Below are positions 5,246 to 5,329 of a stretch of 5,329 bases of DNA, piece by piece (the stretch's first letter is position 1; every line of letters starts with the position of its first letter). The position numbers and the translations under genes were made by a program. The notes beneath the pieces were generated by a model, which was not told the origin of the DNA, made no database searches, and saw nothing but the letters and a program-made list of their open reading frames with translations. This DNA comes from Candidatus Sumerlaeota bacterium (lineage in GTDB: Bacteria > Sumerlaeota > Sumerlaeia > JAFGJS01), in NCBI GenBank assembly GCA_016928995.1, contig JAFGJS010000089.1:1-5329 (forward strand), read 5' to 3'.

Positions 5246-5329
5246 GGGCGTGTCGTCAATTGAGCCATACGACAGCGGCCGCGAGGTAGATGGCTCCGAG
5301 AAAAATGACGGCTCGTTTGTCATAGCGGG
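5246..5329 (-). mobile_element. End of an IS5-family insertion sequence (partial)
   Basis: The element end reads GGGCGTGTCGTCAATTGAG from 5246 inward, a typical terminal-repeat sequence with the transposase stop codon inside it. It is the transposase 3' end, so the element lies on the minus strand and continues past the right edge. The flank reads TTA or TA just before 5246, which would fit the short TA-type target duplications known in the IS427 branch of IS5, but the other end is out of view so no duplication can be confirmed. Sequence composition changes from AT-rich spacer to GC-rich coding exactly at this border. Confidence 0.75.
5256..5329 (-). CDS. IS5-family transposase, C-terminus only (partial)
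   Basis: The minus strand encodes RYDKRAVIFLGAIYLAAA followed by VVWLN and a TGA stop at 5258-5256. R-Y-D-K followed by a hydrophobic helix ending in W-L is the standard last segment of IS427-type IS5 transposases (DDE fold), shortly after the catalytic glutamate region. Only 24 residues are in the window. IS427-group elements often encode the transposase in two overlapping frames, and whether this copy is intact cannot be seen. It is convergent with the FAH-family gene. Confidence 0.8.
   Translation of the reverse strand, partial: RYDKRAVIFLGAIYLAAAVVWLN

Noticed and set aside
1-5329. CRISPR array, tRNA or rRNA gene, phage genes or a defence system
   Set aside because: No regularly spaced repeats, cloverleaf-like sequence, rRNA-like stretch or recognisable defence protein was seen; the genes are mostly metabolic.

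Overview
The window suggests a bacterium of moderate to fairly high GC with Shine-Dalgarno-led genes. The cut gene at the left edge begins like the HU-like DNA-binding proteins that I associate with the PVC group (Lentisphaerota/Verrucomicrobiota) and Bacteroidota. That makes a PVC-type genome my best guess, but it rests on family recall from 17 residues and is not proven.

Layout. Positions 1-52 hold the first codons of a minus-strand gene (HU-like DNA-binding protein) with a strong Shine-Dalgarno. It is divergent from fabI across about 270 bases of leader and promoter DNA (53-325). fabI (enoyl-ACP reductase, 326-1096) is followed after 55 bases by a GT2-family glycosyltransferase (1152-2156), and the two are probably cotranscribed. 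A very AT-rich spacer (2157-2283) carries the most promoter-like sequence in the window. It leads into a beta-propeller (NHL-type) protein at 2284-3246, whose histidine, tyrosine and arginine pattern resembles the zinc active site of peptidyl-alpha-hydroxyglycine alpha-amidating lyase. Next come pssA (CDP-diacylglycerol-serine O-phosphatidyltransferase, 3326-4282) and, 23 bases later, a fumarylacetoacetate hydrolase (FAH) family enzyme (4306-5160) closest in motif pattern to 2,4-diketo-3-deoxy-sugar-acid hydrolases. After an AT-rich spacer, the right edge (5246-5329) is the end of an IS5-type insertion sequence, with the last codons of its transposase on the minus strand.

How the genes fit together. 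FabI (fatty acid elongation) and PssA (phospholipid head group) both serve membrane lipid synthesis, and the glycosyltransferase may serve envelope glycan synthesis. The propeller protein and the FAH-family hydrolase look catabolic or accessory. I see no single pathway linking all five, and this reads mostly as ordinary chromosomal housekeeping DNA bordered by a mobile element. The propeller protein is the least understood gene here and the best candidate for something new.
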